Shown here piece by piece: positions 7,993 through 16,143 of a stretch of 64,000 nt of DNA; position 1 is the stretch's first letter, and each line of letters opens with the position of its first letter. A program made the translations under genes and the position numbers. The notes below the pieces were generated by a model that worked only from the letters and a program-made list of their open reading frames with translations, was not told the origin of the DNA and did no database searches. The stretch lies in NCBI GenBank assembly GCA_947443645.1, contig CANEXF010000003.1, positions 1 through 64,000 of the forward strand, read 5' to 3'. The stretch comes from Comamonadaceae bacterium (GTDB lineage: Bacteria; Pseudomonadota; Gammaproteobacteria; Burkholderiales; Burkholderiaceae_C).

Positions 7993-9162
7993 TCAGTGGC
8001 TTTTGCCAATGTCCTTGACGTTGGTCACAGTCTCGATTTCCTGGTTCCACAACTGCTCGCCAACCTTTTCCACACGGCGCACATAGACGTTGTGCACCAC
8101 ATCGCGCGTCTGTGCGTCGATATACATGGGACCACGCGGACTCTCAAACACCTGTCCTTTCATGGCATTGATCAAGGGCTCGCCGCCCGCGCCTTTGGTG
8201 GTCTTGGCTGCTTCGTAGATGACACGCATGCCGTCATAGGCGCCGACGGCCATGAAGTTAGGACGCAAGCCGCTGTTGGCCTGACTGAAGGCCTCGACAA
8301 ACTTCTTGTTGAGTGCCGAGTTGTGCGAGGCCGAGTAATGGTGGGCGGTGACCACGCCCAAGGCAGTCGTACCCATGCTGTTGAGAATATCGTCATCCGT
8401 CACGCTGCCTTCGGCGATCAGCCGGATGCCAGCCTTGTCCAGGCCGCGCTCGGCAAACTGTTTCATCAAGGCCGAGCCCGCGCCCGATGGCACGAAGGTG
8501 AACAGGGCATCGGGTTTGAGGTCACGTACCTTTTGCAGGAAAGGCGCAAAGTCCGGGTTGCGCAATGGCACACGAAGGGTCTCGATTACCTGACCACCAT
8601 TGGCGATGAAACGCTGGCTGAAGTACTTTTCAGAGTCAACACCGGGCGCATAGTCGGTCACCAGGCTGACAACCTTCTTGATATTGTTTTTGGTGGCCCA
8701 GTCGGCCAGCACGGTCACCACCTGAGGCACCGTGAAACTGGTGCGCACAATATAGGGAGACGCCTCAGTGACGACCGAGGTGGCTGCGGCCATCACCACC
8801 ATGGGTGTCTTGGATTGGGCCGCTACAGGGGCAGTAGCCATTGCCAGCGGCGTCAGGCCGAAGCCGGCTAGCACCTGCACCTTGTCGTTGGTCACAAGTT
8901 CCTGTGCGATACGCTTGGTCATGTCAGGTGTGCCGGTGTCGTCCTTGACGATCAGCACAACTTTTTTTCCCGCAACTTTGTCGCCATGCTGCGCCATATA
9001 AAGGCGCGCCGCCGATTCAAGCTGCTTGCCGGTCGAGGCAAAAGGCCCGGACAAAGGCAGGATCAGACCAATCTTGAAGCTGTTGTCCTGGGCCTGAGCC
9101 AAGCCCAGGCTGCCAGCCAGCGCAAGGCCGGTGACGACATTCAGAAATGAGCGCTTGTACAT
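7993..9162 (-). CDS. ABC transporter substrate-binding protein, branched-chain amino acid/amide type (LivJ-like)
   Basis: The 389-residue protein begins with a Sec signal peptide (MYKRSFLNVVTGLALAGSLGLAQAQ, cleavage after AQA near residue 25), followed by the periplasmic-binding-protein type 1 opening FKIGLILPLSGPFASTGKQ. Family elements ADWATKNNIKKVV and GAYDGMRVIYEA follow. Such proteins bind branched-chain amino acids, amides, or aromatic or short-chain acids in the periplasm. No permease or ATPase gene lies next to it. Instead it leads an operon with a hydrolase (14-bp gap) and an NTF2-like protein. Confidence 0.88.
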   Translation of the reverse strand: MYKRSFLNVVTGLALAGSLGLAQAQDNSFKIGLILPLSGPFASTGKQLESAARLYMAQHGDKVAGKKVVLIVKDDTGTPDMTKRIAQELVTNDKVQVLAGFGLTPLAMATAPVAAQSKTPMVVMAAATSVVTEASPYIVRTSFTVPQVVTVLADWATKNNIKKVVSLVTDYAPGVDSEKYFSQRFIANGGQVIETLRVPLRNPDFAPFLQKVRDLKPDALFTFVPSGAGSALMKQFAERGLDKAGIRLIAEGSVTDDDILNSMGTTALGVVTAHHYSASHNSALNKKFVEAFSQANSGLRPNFMAVGAYDGMRVIYEAAKTTKGAGGEPLINAMKGQVFESPRGPMYIDAQTRDVVHNVYVRRVEKVGEQLWNQEIETVTNVKDIGKSH

Positions 9163-9572
9163 GCTAAGTCTCCTTTATTGCTTGAATTTTGATAACAGGC
9201 GCCTTGCGCATTGCATTGCATCAGGTGCCGGTTTGCACGTGCAGATATTCTTGCATAGGCCGACCAAGGTTTAATCGCCGGATCAGGAAAATGGTGTGCA
9301 AGGCCAGTACGGCGCTCGCGCCGCTGCCCGTCACGGCCACGGCACAAGCCACGCGCAGGGACTTCATATGATCAATCGGAGCAATATGATTTGTTTTCGG
9401 TGTGCAGTTTCAGCTTGATGGGTGAGCCATGAAAAAAGGGCCCTAAGGCCCATATTTACTAACTAATCACTTGGCGGGGCAGAACACCCTCCATCACAAA
9501 CTGCCTAAGTTTCGGATAGGCACGCAGATCTAGACCTTGCCGTTCAATTCATCATTCCAAATGTTGAGACAG
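9163..9572. other. Intergenic region between the binding-protein operon promoter and the patatin gene
   Basis: About 410 bp without a supportable gene. The right part must hold the 3' end of the SDR-tetR-patatin transcript, including the terminator at 9432-9451. The left part (about 9163-9420) must hold the promoter of the substrate-binding-protein operon; an A/G-rich GGAGACTTAG-type ribosome site directly precedes ATG 9162 on the minus strand. The small ORFs across this stretch have no recognisable domains. Confidence 0.5.
9432..9451 (-). terminator. Intrinsic terminator of the SDR-tetR-patatin operon
   Basis: On the minus strand a GGGCC stem with loop TTAG closes on GGCCC and is followed at once by six T residues. 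It lies about 120 bp beyond the patatin stop, so it probably ends that operon's transcript. Confidence 0.65.
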
Positions 9573-10532
9573 CTAATTGGTACGGCCACGTCCCTGCTGA
9601 TCGACCTGGGGGATCTTGGGCAACACTTCAGCAGCGGCCATTGCTGCTTGAAGACTTGGCAGTAAGCGACTTGCAGCATTCTCGCCAGAGCGGCGAGCAT
9701 GTTCAAAAAATGCTGGCGTTGGCACCGTCCCGAATCCAAGATCAGGATGAATCACAAAGTCAGCATTCATCAACTCAGGATCAATTCTGGCTCGCCGCCT
9801 GGCCTCTCGCTGCAGCCTCGAACCAGGCGTGTCTGCAGGGGCCGTCCCGGGAACTGCGGTCACATCCACAGCGATCACAAATTTAGCCCCGGCTTGTCGC
9901 GCTGCGCGAACAGCTACTGGCAGGGATTCATCGCCGTCTTCATATTCGACCCCCTGGATTCCCACTGGCGAAATGATTTTGCTCACGGCACTGGAAGCCC
10001 TGACGGCCACGCCGGCATTGCCAGACTGAAAAAAAACCGGCTGCTTGTCATTCAAACGTGTGGCCACTGCGATGAATTTTCTGGGCATGACTTCAATGCG
10101 TGTACTACGCAGACGATCGTTGACAAAGTCCTGAAGCCTTTGTCCATGGATCCACCCACGATCCGCAAATATGGAAAAGTCAAAAACAGTCAAAGGGCCG
10201 CCTTGCCTGGACAGATCGTCTATTTCGGATACGGAGTAGCCGCTCCCCCAAAAAGCTCCAATCAAGGAACCCACGCTGGATCCCACCACCAGGTCGTACT
10301 CGATGCCTGCTTGTTCAAGGACTTTCATGACCCCGATGTGCGCATAACCACGCGGACCGCCACTGCCCAAGACCAAAGCGACTTGGGGTCTGGGTTTCAT
10401 GGTCGGCACCGATGCCAGTGCAATAGGACTGTCCGCTTGTGTGTAGTTGAAACTGGTACACCCGGTGAACTGAAAGAGTGAAAACGCCAGGGCTGCGCCC
10501 CTCATCGCTGGCCAAAGACGCTCAAGCCACAT
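9573..10532 (-). CDS. Patatin-like phospholipase, predicted lipoprotein
   Basis: The 319-residue protein has the patatin signatures: the glycine-rich oxyanion motif GSGGPRGYAHIGV near residue 56 and the nucleophile elbow GSSVG near 84. The Asp of the Ser-Asp dyad is probably in YEDGDESLPVAVRAARQAGA, where the usual DGG/DGA is DGD. The N-terminus is hydrophobic and ends in a lipobox-like FTGC at about residue 25, so membrane anchoring is likely. It probably hydrolyses acyl lipids. The start overlaps the end of the tetR gene by 11 bp. The substrate is unknown. Confidence 0.85.
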   Translation of the reverse strand: MWLERLWPAMRGAALAFSLFQFTGCTSFNYTQADSPIALASVPTMKPRPQVALVLGSGGPRGYAHIGVMKVLEQAGIEYDLVVGSSVGSLIGAFWGSGYSVSEIDDLSRQGGPLTVFDFSIFADRGWIHGQRLQDFVNDRLRSTRIEVMPRKFIAVATRLNDKQPVFFQSGNAGVAVRASSAVSKIISPVGIQGVEYEDGDESLPVAVRAARQAGAKFVIAVDVTAVPGTAPADTPGSRLQREARRRARIDPELMNADFVIHPDLGFGTVPTPAFFEHARRSGENAASRLLPSLQAAMAAAEVLPKIPQVDQQGRGRTN

Positions 10533-11151
10533 GGCTGATGAACTCCTCTGATTTACCCGACTCCAGTGCCGACTGGATCATGAACATCATGAAATCTTTG
10601 GAATGCGCTTGGACACCCTTTGAAAGAACCAGATGCTGCATGACATTGGACTGCGCAATGGTCGCCAACCCATGCAAGGCAGACCAAATGAACATGGCTT
10701 CTAGTTCAGCCTGCTTTTTGGCATCCTTTTTATCGCCATGCTTCATTAGGAGGTTTTGTCTCAGCACATCAAATGCATGAACAGCATGTTTGACCAGCTC
10801 CGGGTGTGCGGCAGGTTCTGGCCAAGGTGTTCCAAACATCAATCGGTATTCCAGTGGCTTACGGGCAGCGTAGGTCATATAAGCCTCCCCCATACCGCGA
10901 AGTGCATCCTCCGGATGCGCATTGGCGTTTTGATCCAGGAAATCTGCAAAGTCTTCAAAGCACCTGCGCATGATCTCGGCCAGCAGATGGTCTCGACTGG
11001 GAAAATGCCTGTAGGGAGCTTGATGCGAAATATCCAGCCTCCTGGCCACATCCCTCATGCTCAAGCCCTCGACGCCCTTTTCAGCAATCACCTCCCTGGC
11101 TGCCTGCACGCAGGCCTCCTTCAGTTGCAGATCGTTGATGGATTTAGCCAT
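10522..11151 (-). CDS. TetR/AcrR-family transcriptional regulator
   Basis: The 209-residue protein has a TetR N-terminal HTH (residues about 12-55: AREVIAEKGVEGLSMRDVA, then LDISHQAPYRHFPSRDHLLAE) and a variable helical ligand domain with a TetR_C-like pattern (RKPLEYRLMFG). It is the middle gene of the SDR-tetR-patatin operon, 12 bp after the SDR stop. The two palindromes in the SDR promoter are its natural candidate operators, which would make the operon autoregulated. The ligand is unknown; given the neighbours, a lipid or acyl compound is plausible. Confidence 0.88.
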   Translation of the reverse strand: MAKSINDLQLKEACVQAAREVIAEKGVEGLSMRDVARRLDISHQAPYRHFPSRDHLLAEIMRRCFEDFADFLDQNANAHPEDALRGMGEAYMTYAARKPLEYRLMFGTPWPEPAAHPELVKHAVHAFDVLRQNLLMKHGDKKDAKKQAELEAMFIWSALHGLATIAQSNVMQHLVLSKGVQAHSKDFMMFMIQSALESGKSEEFISHVA

Positions 11152-11163
11152 GCGTCTCCCCCT

Positions 11164-11970
11164 TCATTGAGGTAGTTGCTTAGTCATCGATCCCATGATC
11201 GAGCTCATGATTTTGATCCGCAACCACCTTGGTGCAGTTGACAACGCCAGTGACAACACCTTCGCCAGCACGCCCGGACGTATGACTTTTTGACGACCTA
11301 GCGCCTTGAGCGATTGCCGTGCAATCACGTCAGGTGACTCGCTTTTGCCCAACTGAATGTTTGAACGTTTTGCAAAGCCAGTTTCGACAGGGCCTGGCGC
11401 CACAATCAACAAATCAACACCACTCCCGTGCCACTCTTGCTGCAGGCCCTCTCCCAATGACTGGATGTAGGCCTTGGTAGCGGCATAGTGGGCTGATCTT
11501 GCAACTCCCTGCGTTGCCACAATCGAACTCAAAAGAACGACCCCACCACGCCCCTTGTGTTTGAATTTCAAACCAAAATGGTGGACCATCCTGGTAACCG
11601 CTACGCAGTTCAAACTAAGCATGTTGAGTTCTGTATCAATGTCGCCGTCTAAGAAGTTACCAGCCGTTCCAAACCCCGCATTACAGACAATCAACCCCAC
11701 ATCGATTTGATCTGTGATTTGGAAAACATCCTCCACTTGCTCAGGGCTAGCAAGATCTGCCCCGATCACAGGGCACAACACACCGTAGGTTCCTTCCAAA
11801 TGAGTAGCTAAGGTGTGCAACAAATCCTCACGACGTGCGACGAGTACGACGTTGACTCCAGCCTTTGCCAACTCCTCAGCAAAGCAACGACCAATGCCCT
11901 CAGAAGCACCTGTCACCAATGCATAAAGACCATAGCGTTTGGCAAACTCACTCGAAAAGCTCGTTTTCAT
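11164..11970 (-). CDS. Short-chain dehydrogenase/reductase
   Basis: The 268-residue classical SDR has the cofactor motif TGASEGIG near residue 18, the NAG motif in LIVCNAGFG, the catalytic Ser in VVLLSSIVA and the YxxxK pair YAATK near 154. It is an NAD(P)-dependent oxidoreductase, possibly of the acyl-chain or 3-oxoacyl type given its C-terminal tail. A GTG four codons upstream could extend the ORF, but the ATG at 11970 has a GGAG ribosome site at the right spacing, formed by that GTGGAG. It is the first gene of the operon controlled by the promoter at 11985-12030. Confidence 0.88.
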   Translation of the reverse strand: MKTSFSSEFAKRYGLYALVTGASEGIGRCFAEELAKAGVNVVLVARREDLLHTLATHLEGTYGVLCPVIGADLASPEQVEDVFQITDQIDVGLIVCNAGFGTAGNFLDGDIDTELNMLSLNCVAVTRMVHHFGLKFKHKGRGGVVLLSSIVATQGVARSAHYAATKAYIQSLGEGLQQEWHGSGVDLLIVAPGPVETGFAKRSNIQLGKSESPDVIARQSLKALGRQKVIRPGVLAKVLSLALSTAPRWLRIKIMSSIMGSMTKQLPQ

Positions 11971-11984
11971 CTTGAACTCCACTT

Positions 11985-12030
11985 GTTGACGCCGTCTACA
12001 TTCTATATAAGGATAGTTGACAGCGTCAAC
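11985..12030 (-). promoter_or_regulatory. Promoter of the SDR-tetR-patatin operon with two palindromic operators
   Basis: A perfect palindrome GTTGACAGCGTCAAC lies at 12016-12030 and a near copy GTTGACGCCGTCTAC at 11985-11999, with centres 31 bp apart (three helical turns). On the minus strand a TTGACG -35 element inside the distal palindrome is followed 16-17 bp later by a TATAGA -10 element. One operator therefore covers the -35 box and the other the start-site region. This arrangement fits repression by the operon's own TetR protein. Binding is an inference. Confidence 0.7.
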
Positions 12031-12862
12031 ATAAAGGTTTTTTTATGGAACCAAATTTGTTTGGAAGTTCGTCTTTATGGCTTGGTTTTGCCTGGTCAAC
12101 CCTGTCGATTGCCTCAAAGGTTCTGCTGGCATACGGAGCTTTGATGCGGATAGCATGTGGATTGACTTGCCTAATATCGCTAACCGATGCGCGCACTTGA
12201 ATAACGTATTGCCACACTGGAACAGGTCAGCCCCCAAGCGGATAGCCCATTCGGTAGAGCCAAGGCAACCCGCAAGTCCGAAGGCAGAACGTATGCCTGT
12301 TAAGCAACCACTGTCAACGTGACCATTACCGGCAGTAGCAACGGTTGGATCAGTGTAAAAGGCTGACAAGCAGGTGGGCATACACCACACAGTGAACCCA
12401 GAGAGCCTGATCTTTGGTCTCACCGCTTCGCGGCTTCCAAAGCATTCTTTAGATCGGTTCCAAGAGCATGACCAACAAGGATCACATCCACCAGATTCCT
12501 TGTCTGTTCCTGTACGTAATGATCTTCATTTACCCAACCCATAGAGGATCGCCCTTTGGGTCTACCTACTACGCAGCACTTCAAAGACTTCTCTAGACAA
12601 CCCATCAAGTAGGCCGACCAAAATAGGTGCAAACATGCAAGATAGCTGCGGGGCTCCCGCATCAAGTCCGGTATTTGTCGTCTATTGGCAGCGAACGGTT
12701 GGCAGTCGAATCCTATCAACGCTTTTTGAGTGAGTCTTGAAGCTGCTCCCTAAGCAAATCCTGAGCTTGACCAATATAGAACTTTGGCTCTAGAGCCTTT
12801 TGATGATTGTCTCTTGGGCTACGGCCACCTAACATGTTTCTTTTAGGCAGACGTACATAATT
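12031..12862. other. Gene-poor, lower-GC stretch without a supportable gene
   Basis: Over 800 bp between the SDR promoter and the small exported protein gene. The possible ORFs (for example minus 12420-12719, 99 residues, and minus 12043-12423, 126 residues) have no recognisable domain, and their composition does not look like the flanking genes. The region could be a decayed mobile element or gene remnant, but I see no terminal repeats or transposase motifs. Confidence 0.4.
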
Positions 12863-13201
12863 ATGCAAAAGTATCGCTTTCGGTTCCCCAAAATCCGCCC
12901 CTGGTCGCCTGTATTTCTGAGTTTTTTGGCTCTATCGCTTGGGCCAGTTGCATCAGCTAACCCAGTCCGTATTGCGCCAGTATTGGGTAATGACTTTGAG
13001 ACTTATGTCGTTATGGGTAAATGCCCTAATGGGGAAATGTATCGACTTAAGGCTTATCAAAAGTTCGTAGATGGTACATCTGAGTCGTTTTATGACTATG
13101 AGGGACCGGCCGGGAAGGGGTCAGTGCAAACAAAAACATCTCTGAGAACACTTGCCGTTCGTATCTGCAGAAAAATGGCCGAAATCAGGAGCGATTTTTG
13201 A
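12863..13201 (+). CDS. Small exported protein of unknown function
   Basis: The 112-residue protein starts with a clear signal peptide: a basic n-region up to residue 13, a hydrophobic core VFLSFLALSLG and an ASA cleavage site near residue 32. The mature part of about 80 residues contains two cysteines (GKCPNG and VRICRK), so a disulfide is possible. I do not recognise the family. It lies in AT-richer DNA, directly before a short HTH gene on the same strand (6 bp apart), so the two may be co-transcribed. Confidence 0.55.
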   Translation: MQKYRFRFPKIRPWSPVFLSFLALSLGPVASANPVRIAPVLGNDFETYVVMGKCPNGEMYRLKAYQKFVDGTSESFYDYEGPAGKGSVQTKTSLRTLAVRICRKMAEIRSDF

Positions 13202-13207
13202 CTTGTC

Positions 13208-13564
13208 ATGAAATACATTTCAATTGAGTACAAGTTTTCAGACAAGCCCACTGCAAACCGAATCGAGCACCCTTTGGTTCAGCTGCTTGAAAGCGTGCAT
13301 TCGCAAGGATCAATTGGTGGAGCTGCCAAAAATCTTGGACGATCCTATAGGCATGTTTGGGGTGAACTAAAATCTTGGGAGTCGCAACTAGAGTCCAATT
13401 TGGTGGTGTGGGGCCAAAATAGCAAGGGGGCTGTATTGACGGCTGAGGCAGTGCAATATTTGAATGCAGTTTACAAAAGTCAAAGAGACCTGAAACCTGC
13501 TATTTTGCAAATAAAAAACCACATCACAAAAAATACCAAGATTATTCGACAGTCGAACCGGTAA
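13208..13564 (+). CDS. Short ModE/LysR-type winged-helix DNA-binding protein
   Basis: The 118-residue protein matches the N-terminal DNA-binding domain of ModE-like regulators: LLESVHSQGSIGGAAKNLG then SYRHVWGELKSWE (residues about 27-60) and the wing GAVLTAEAVQYL near 78. Full-length family members continue into a molybdate-binding TOBE or periplasmic-binding-like effector domain, which is missing here. The sequence ends in a Lys/Asn-rich tail, and its last 23 bp overlap the end of the convergent kinase gene. It is either a stand-alone HTH protein or a truncated regulator. A link to the formate dehydrogenases about 14 kb away is speculative. Confidence 0.65.
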   Translation: MKYISIEYKFSDKPTANRIEHPLVQLLESVHSQGSIGGAAKNLGRSYRHVWGELKSWESQLESNLVVWGQNSKGAVLTAEAVQYLNAVYKSQRDLKPAILQIKNHITKNTKIIRQSNR

Positions 13565-15338
13565 GTTGTGCCGAAGGTAATGCCAAACTTCTTGAAATAA
13601 GAGACTCAACTGATGCAATTTCAATAGGTTTGTAAAGGACATCAATGTTGAGCTGTTCGAATAGCATGAGATGCGTCGGCGAGGTATCTGCAGTGACGAT
13701 ACAGGCTGGAATTTTTTCGTTGAATTCTTCTCGCAGTCTTTGAATAAAAAAAACACCGTTGTGCTCACCAAGCCGGTAGTCACTTAGGATGAAACTGAGT
13801 TGAGGAATTATTGATAGGCATTCGATAAATTCTTTTTCTTCATGTGGAATTAAAAAAACCGAATAGCCAGCTTTGATAAAATACTGCTCGTAGGCATGCT
13901 TTAGCGAGAGGTCATTTTCAATGACGCCAATGGTGGCTGAAAATGTTGGCTTATTTGAACCATCAAGAAGCTTTATCGCTTCCGCTTCTTCATTTAATTC
14001 GCCAAGTGAACTGCGAACAGCAGAAACTGGAAATCGAGTTTTGACAGTGAAAAGCGAACCATGTCCGATCTCTGACTGGACTTTACACACACCACCAATA
14101 TTTTGCACAATACGGTTGACGATGGAAAGTCCAAGCCCCAGGCCGTCGTGATGAGATCGCACACGCTCCGACCGAAAGAATTCCTTGAATATTATTGGTA
14201 AATCTTCGGCCGTAATCCCCTGTCCGGTATCTTCTACGCTGAATGTCAAATAGCCTTCATCACTGCCGATCTTGACCACAATACTGCCTTGATCTGTATA
14301 TTGAATGGCATTGGCTAACAAGTTCCGAATAATTTGGGCAATCAAATTTGGATCACCTTTGACTGACATCTCAACGAAATAAAACGCTAAAGACAAGTTT
14401 TTGTCTTTGGCTAAATCTGAGAAGTACAACTTTAAATCAGCGACCAACTGGGCAATTGAAAAATCAACCGTGGTGCTTTTAAATTCTGAATCCAATTTGC
14501 TGATGTCTAAAAGCGTGTTAAACATTTTGTTCAGCACGGTGATGCTTTGTCGCATTCGCAAAAAAATACCATTCTCAAATTCAGGCAAATTTTTTGACAG
14601 AATCGTGTCAATAAAGATGTTGATGGATTGCATTGGCTGTCGCAAATCGTGACTAGCAGTGGCAATGAATTCAGATTTAGCTATATTTGCTGCTATGGAT
14701 GCGTTTTTTTCTGTGACCAGCTGATCAATCATGGCATCATTTGAAAGCCGCAACTGAAACGACTTTTCCCATAACTTTGAAAAAAGCACCGCCATTTTGA
14801 TGGACAAACCGAAAGCGATCATCGAACCTAAGGGAACAGGCCAGAAGATCATGTTGTAGTTGGACATAATGAAAATTAGTTCAGGTATTTTCAATGGCAA
14901 AACAAAACTTAGAAATGACCTCCAGCTGACGCAATACCCAGCCATGCCTACAAAAAGAACTGTCAAGCTGATGATTTGATAGGTCAAATAGCTCGTTAGG
15001 TCGGCTGGGTTGACAAATATGAACCAGCCGATGCCCCAGACAAAAGTGACTGAGCCCAAGCCCAAGTTAAAAAATTTAAAACATCTTTCGAGATTGGCAT
15101 TGAGGTCGATTAACTTAATCAAGAAGTATCTACCGACTACCACCAAGGCCATCAGACCAAGCCATGCGTAGAGTAGGGAATTTTCCGTGGTCTTGACGTA
15201 CAGTGGAATGCAAAGGAACGGCGCCAAGACGACGCCGACGGTGTTGGTTTTTGAGAAGCCCAACATGTGTTGCAGCTTCTCTTTTTTGACATGTTGCTCA
15301 GAGCCTGGAAAATCTGCTTGAAAGTCAACGTTGCTCAT
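13542..15338 (-). CDS. Hybrid sensor histidine kinase (membrane, HisKA-HATPase-receiver)
   Basis: The roughly 598-residue protein has an N-terminal block of about six hydrophobic helices (residues about 30-190) with no obvious periplasmic domain. The dimerisation domain has the H-box ATASHDLRQP. The ATPase domain has N-box LLANAIQYT, DTGQGI and a GLGLGLSIV loop. A C-terminal receiver follows, with Asp in FILSDYRLGEHNG. The ATG at 15338 (MSNVDF) is preferred over an upstream GTG at 15368, which abuts the regulator stop. The H-box variant HDLRQP is typical of kinases paired with LuxR-type regulators in this order. It is AT-richer than the core genes. The signal is unknown. Confidence 0.85.
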   Translation of the reverse strand: MSNVDFQADFPGSEQHVKKEKLQHMLGFSKTNTVGVVLAPFLCIPLYVKTTENSLLYAWLGLMALVVVGRYFLIKLIDLNANLERCFKFFNLGLGSVTFVWGIGWFIFVNPADLTSYLTYQIISLTVLFVGMAGYCVSWRSFLSFVLPLKIPELIFIMSNYNMIFWPVPLGSMIAFGLSIKMAVLFSKLWEKSFQLRLSNDAMIDQLVTEKNASIAANIAKSEFIATASHDLRQPMQSINIFIDTILSKNLPEFENGIFLRMRQSITVLNKMFNTLLDISKLDSEFKSTTVDFSIAQLVADLKLYFSDLAKDKNLSLAFYFVEMSVKGDPNLIAQIIRNLLANAIQYTDQGSIVVKIGSDEGYLTFSVEDTGQGITAEDLPIIFKEFFRSERVRSHHDGLGLGLSIVNRIVQNIGGVCKVQSEIGHGSLFTVKTRFPVSAVRSSLGELNEEAEAIKLLDGSNKPTFSATIGVIENDLSLKHAYEQYFIKAGYSVFLIPHEEKEFIECLSIIPQLSFILSDYRLGEHNGVFFIQRLREEFNEKIPACIVTADTSPTHLMLFEQLNIDVLYKPIEIASVESLISRSLALPSAQLTGSTVE

Positions 15339-15369
15339 CGCAGTTTCCCTGTCGTTAACCGGCAGCACT

Positions 15370-16038
15370 TTAATTGCCCAGTAACTGGTACTTTTGAGAC
15401 TTCAAAACAGCTTGTGTCCGATTGAAAACACGCAGTTCTTTGAAAATTTGATTGATGTGAATTTTTACCGTTTGTTCTTTAATTTCTAATTGGTCAGCAA
15501 TGATCTTATTTGGATGCCCCAAAGAAATGAGGCGTAAAACTTCTAACTGCCGATAGGTAAGCCTGATATCTGGCCGTTCGTCAACAATAGTTGCCCTTGA
15601 AAAGTTCGGATTACTTCCAAACAAGGGTTTTAACTTGTTGTAGATGTTGAGTGAGGTATTGTTTTTAGACAAAAAGAAGGTGGCACCTGCCGCAACTGCA
15701 CTAGTTTCCCATGTGCTTGATTCACGTCCAGATATCGAGACAACCTGTTCAACGTTGGGTTTTTGTTTAAACGCTTTGATGCCTGCCAAACCACTAAGGC
15801 CCGGTATTTTCACATCCAATAGCACTACCCAGAATTTATCCAAAGCGTTAACCAGCTCGAGACCTTCGGCGGCGTTGCTGGCTGTAAAGACCCCAATGCG
15901 TGAATTCTTAAATTCGCGATTCAGTATTTCGCCAAGTGCCTCCCGATAGACTGGGTGATCGTCGATGATCAAAAGTGAATTGGCTTGTATTTCATTCATA
16001 TTGATTGTGATCTTATCAATTACCTTGTATTTTTCCAT
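15370..16038 (-). CDS. LuxR/NarL-type response regulator, partner of the adjacent hybrid kinase
   Basis: The 222-residue protein has a receiver domain with the acidic pair in LLIIDDHPVYREAL, the phospho-acceptor Asp in VVLLDVKIPGLSG, Ser in VVSISGRE and Lys in FLSKNN, so all key residues are intact. The LuxR HTH follows: LTYRQLEVLRLISLGHPNKI and KEQTVKIHINQIFKEL. It lies immediately upstream of the hybrid kinase on the same strand with almost no gap, so they form a two-component pair. An internal ATG at 15999 would remove 13 residues and may be the true start. Targets are unknown. Confidence 0.85.
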   Translation of the reverse strand: MEKYKVIDKITINMNEIQANSLLIIDDHPVYREALGEILNREFKNSRIGVFTASNAAEGLELVNALDKFWVVLLDVKIPGLSGLAGIKAFKQKPNVEQVVSISGRESSTWETSAVAAGATFFLSKNNTSLNIYNKLKPLFGSNPNFSRATIVDERPDIRLTYRQLEVLRLISLGHPNKIIADQLEIKEQTVKIHINQIFKELRVFNRTQAVLKSQKYQLLGN

Positions 16039-16143
16039 GAAACTTAAGTTTTACTGTTGGGTCTATCGAGCCCTCGCGACCGGTGCCAAAACAGCGGCAC
16101 TGATACATGGCAAGCAACAGCCACAACGACCAAAGGCCGTGCC

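Noticed and set aside
12043-12719. Two overlapping minus-strand ORFs in the gene-poor region
   Set aside because: No domain, no convincing start or coding pattern; kept only as an uncharacterised stretch.
16057-16143. Upstream extension of the phage-like ORF
   Set aside because: The first 29 codons overlap the start region of the divergent response regulator and have no ribosome site; GTG 16144 is a better start.
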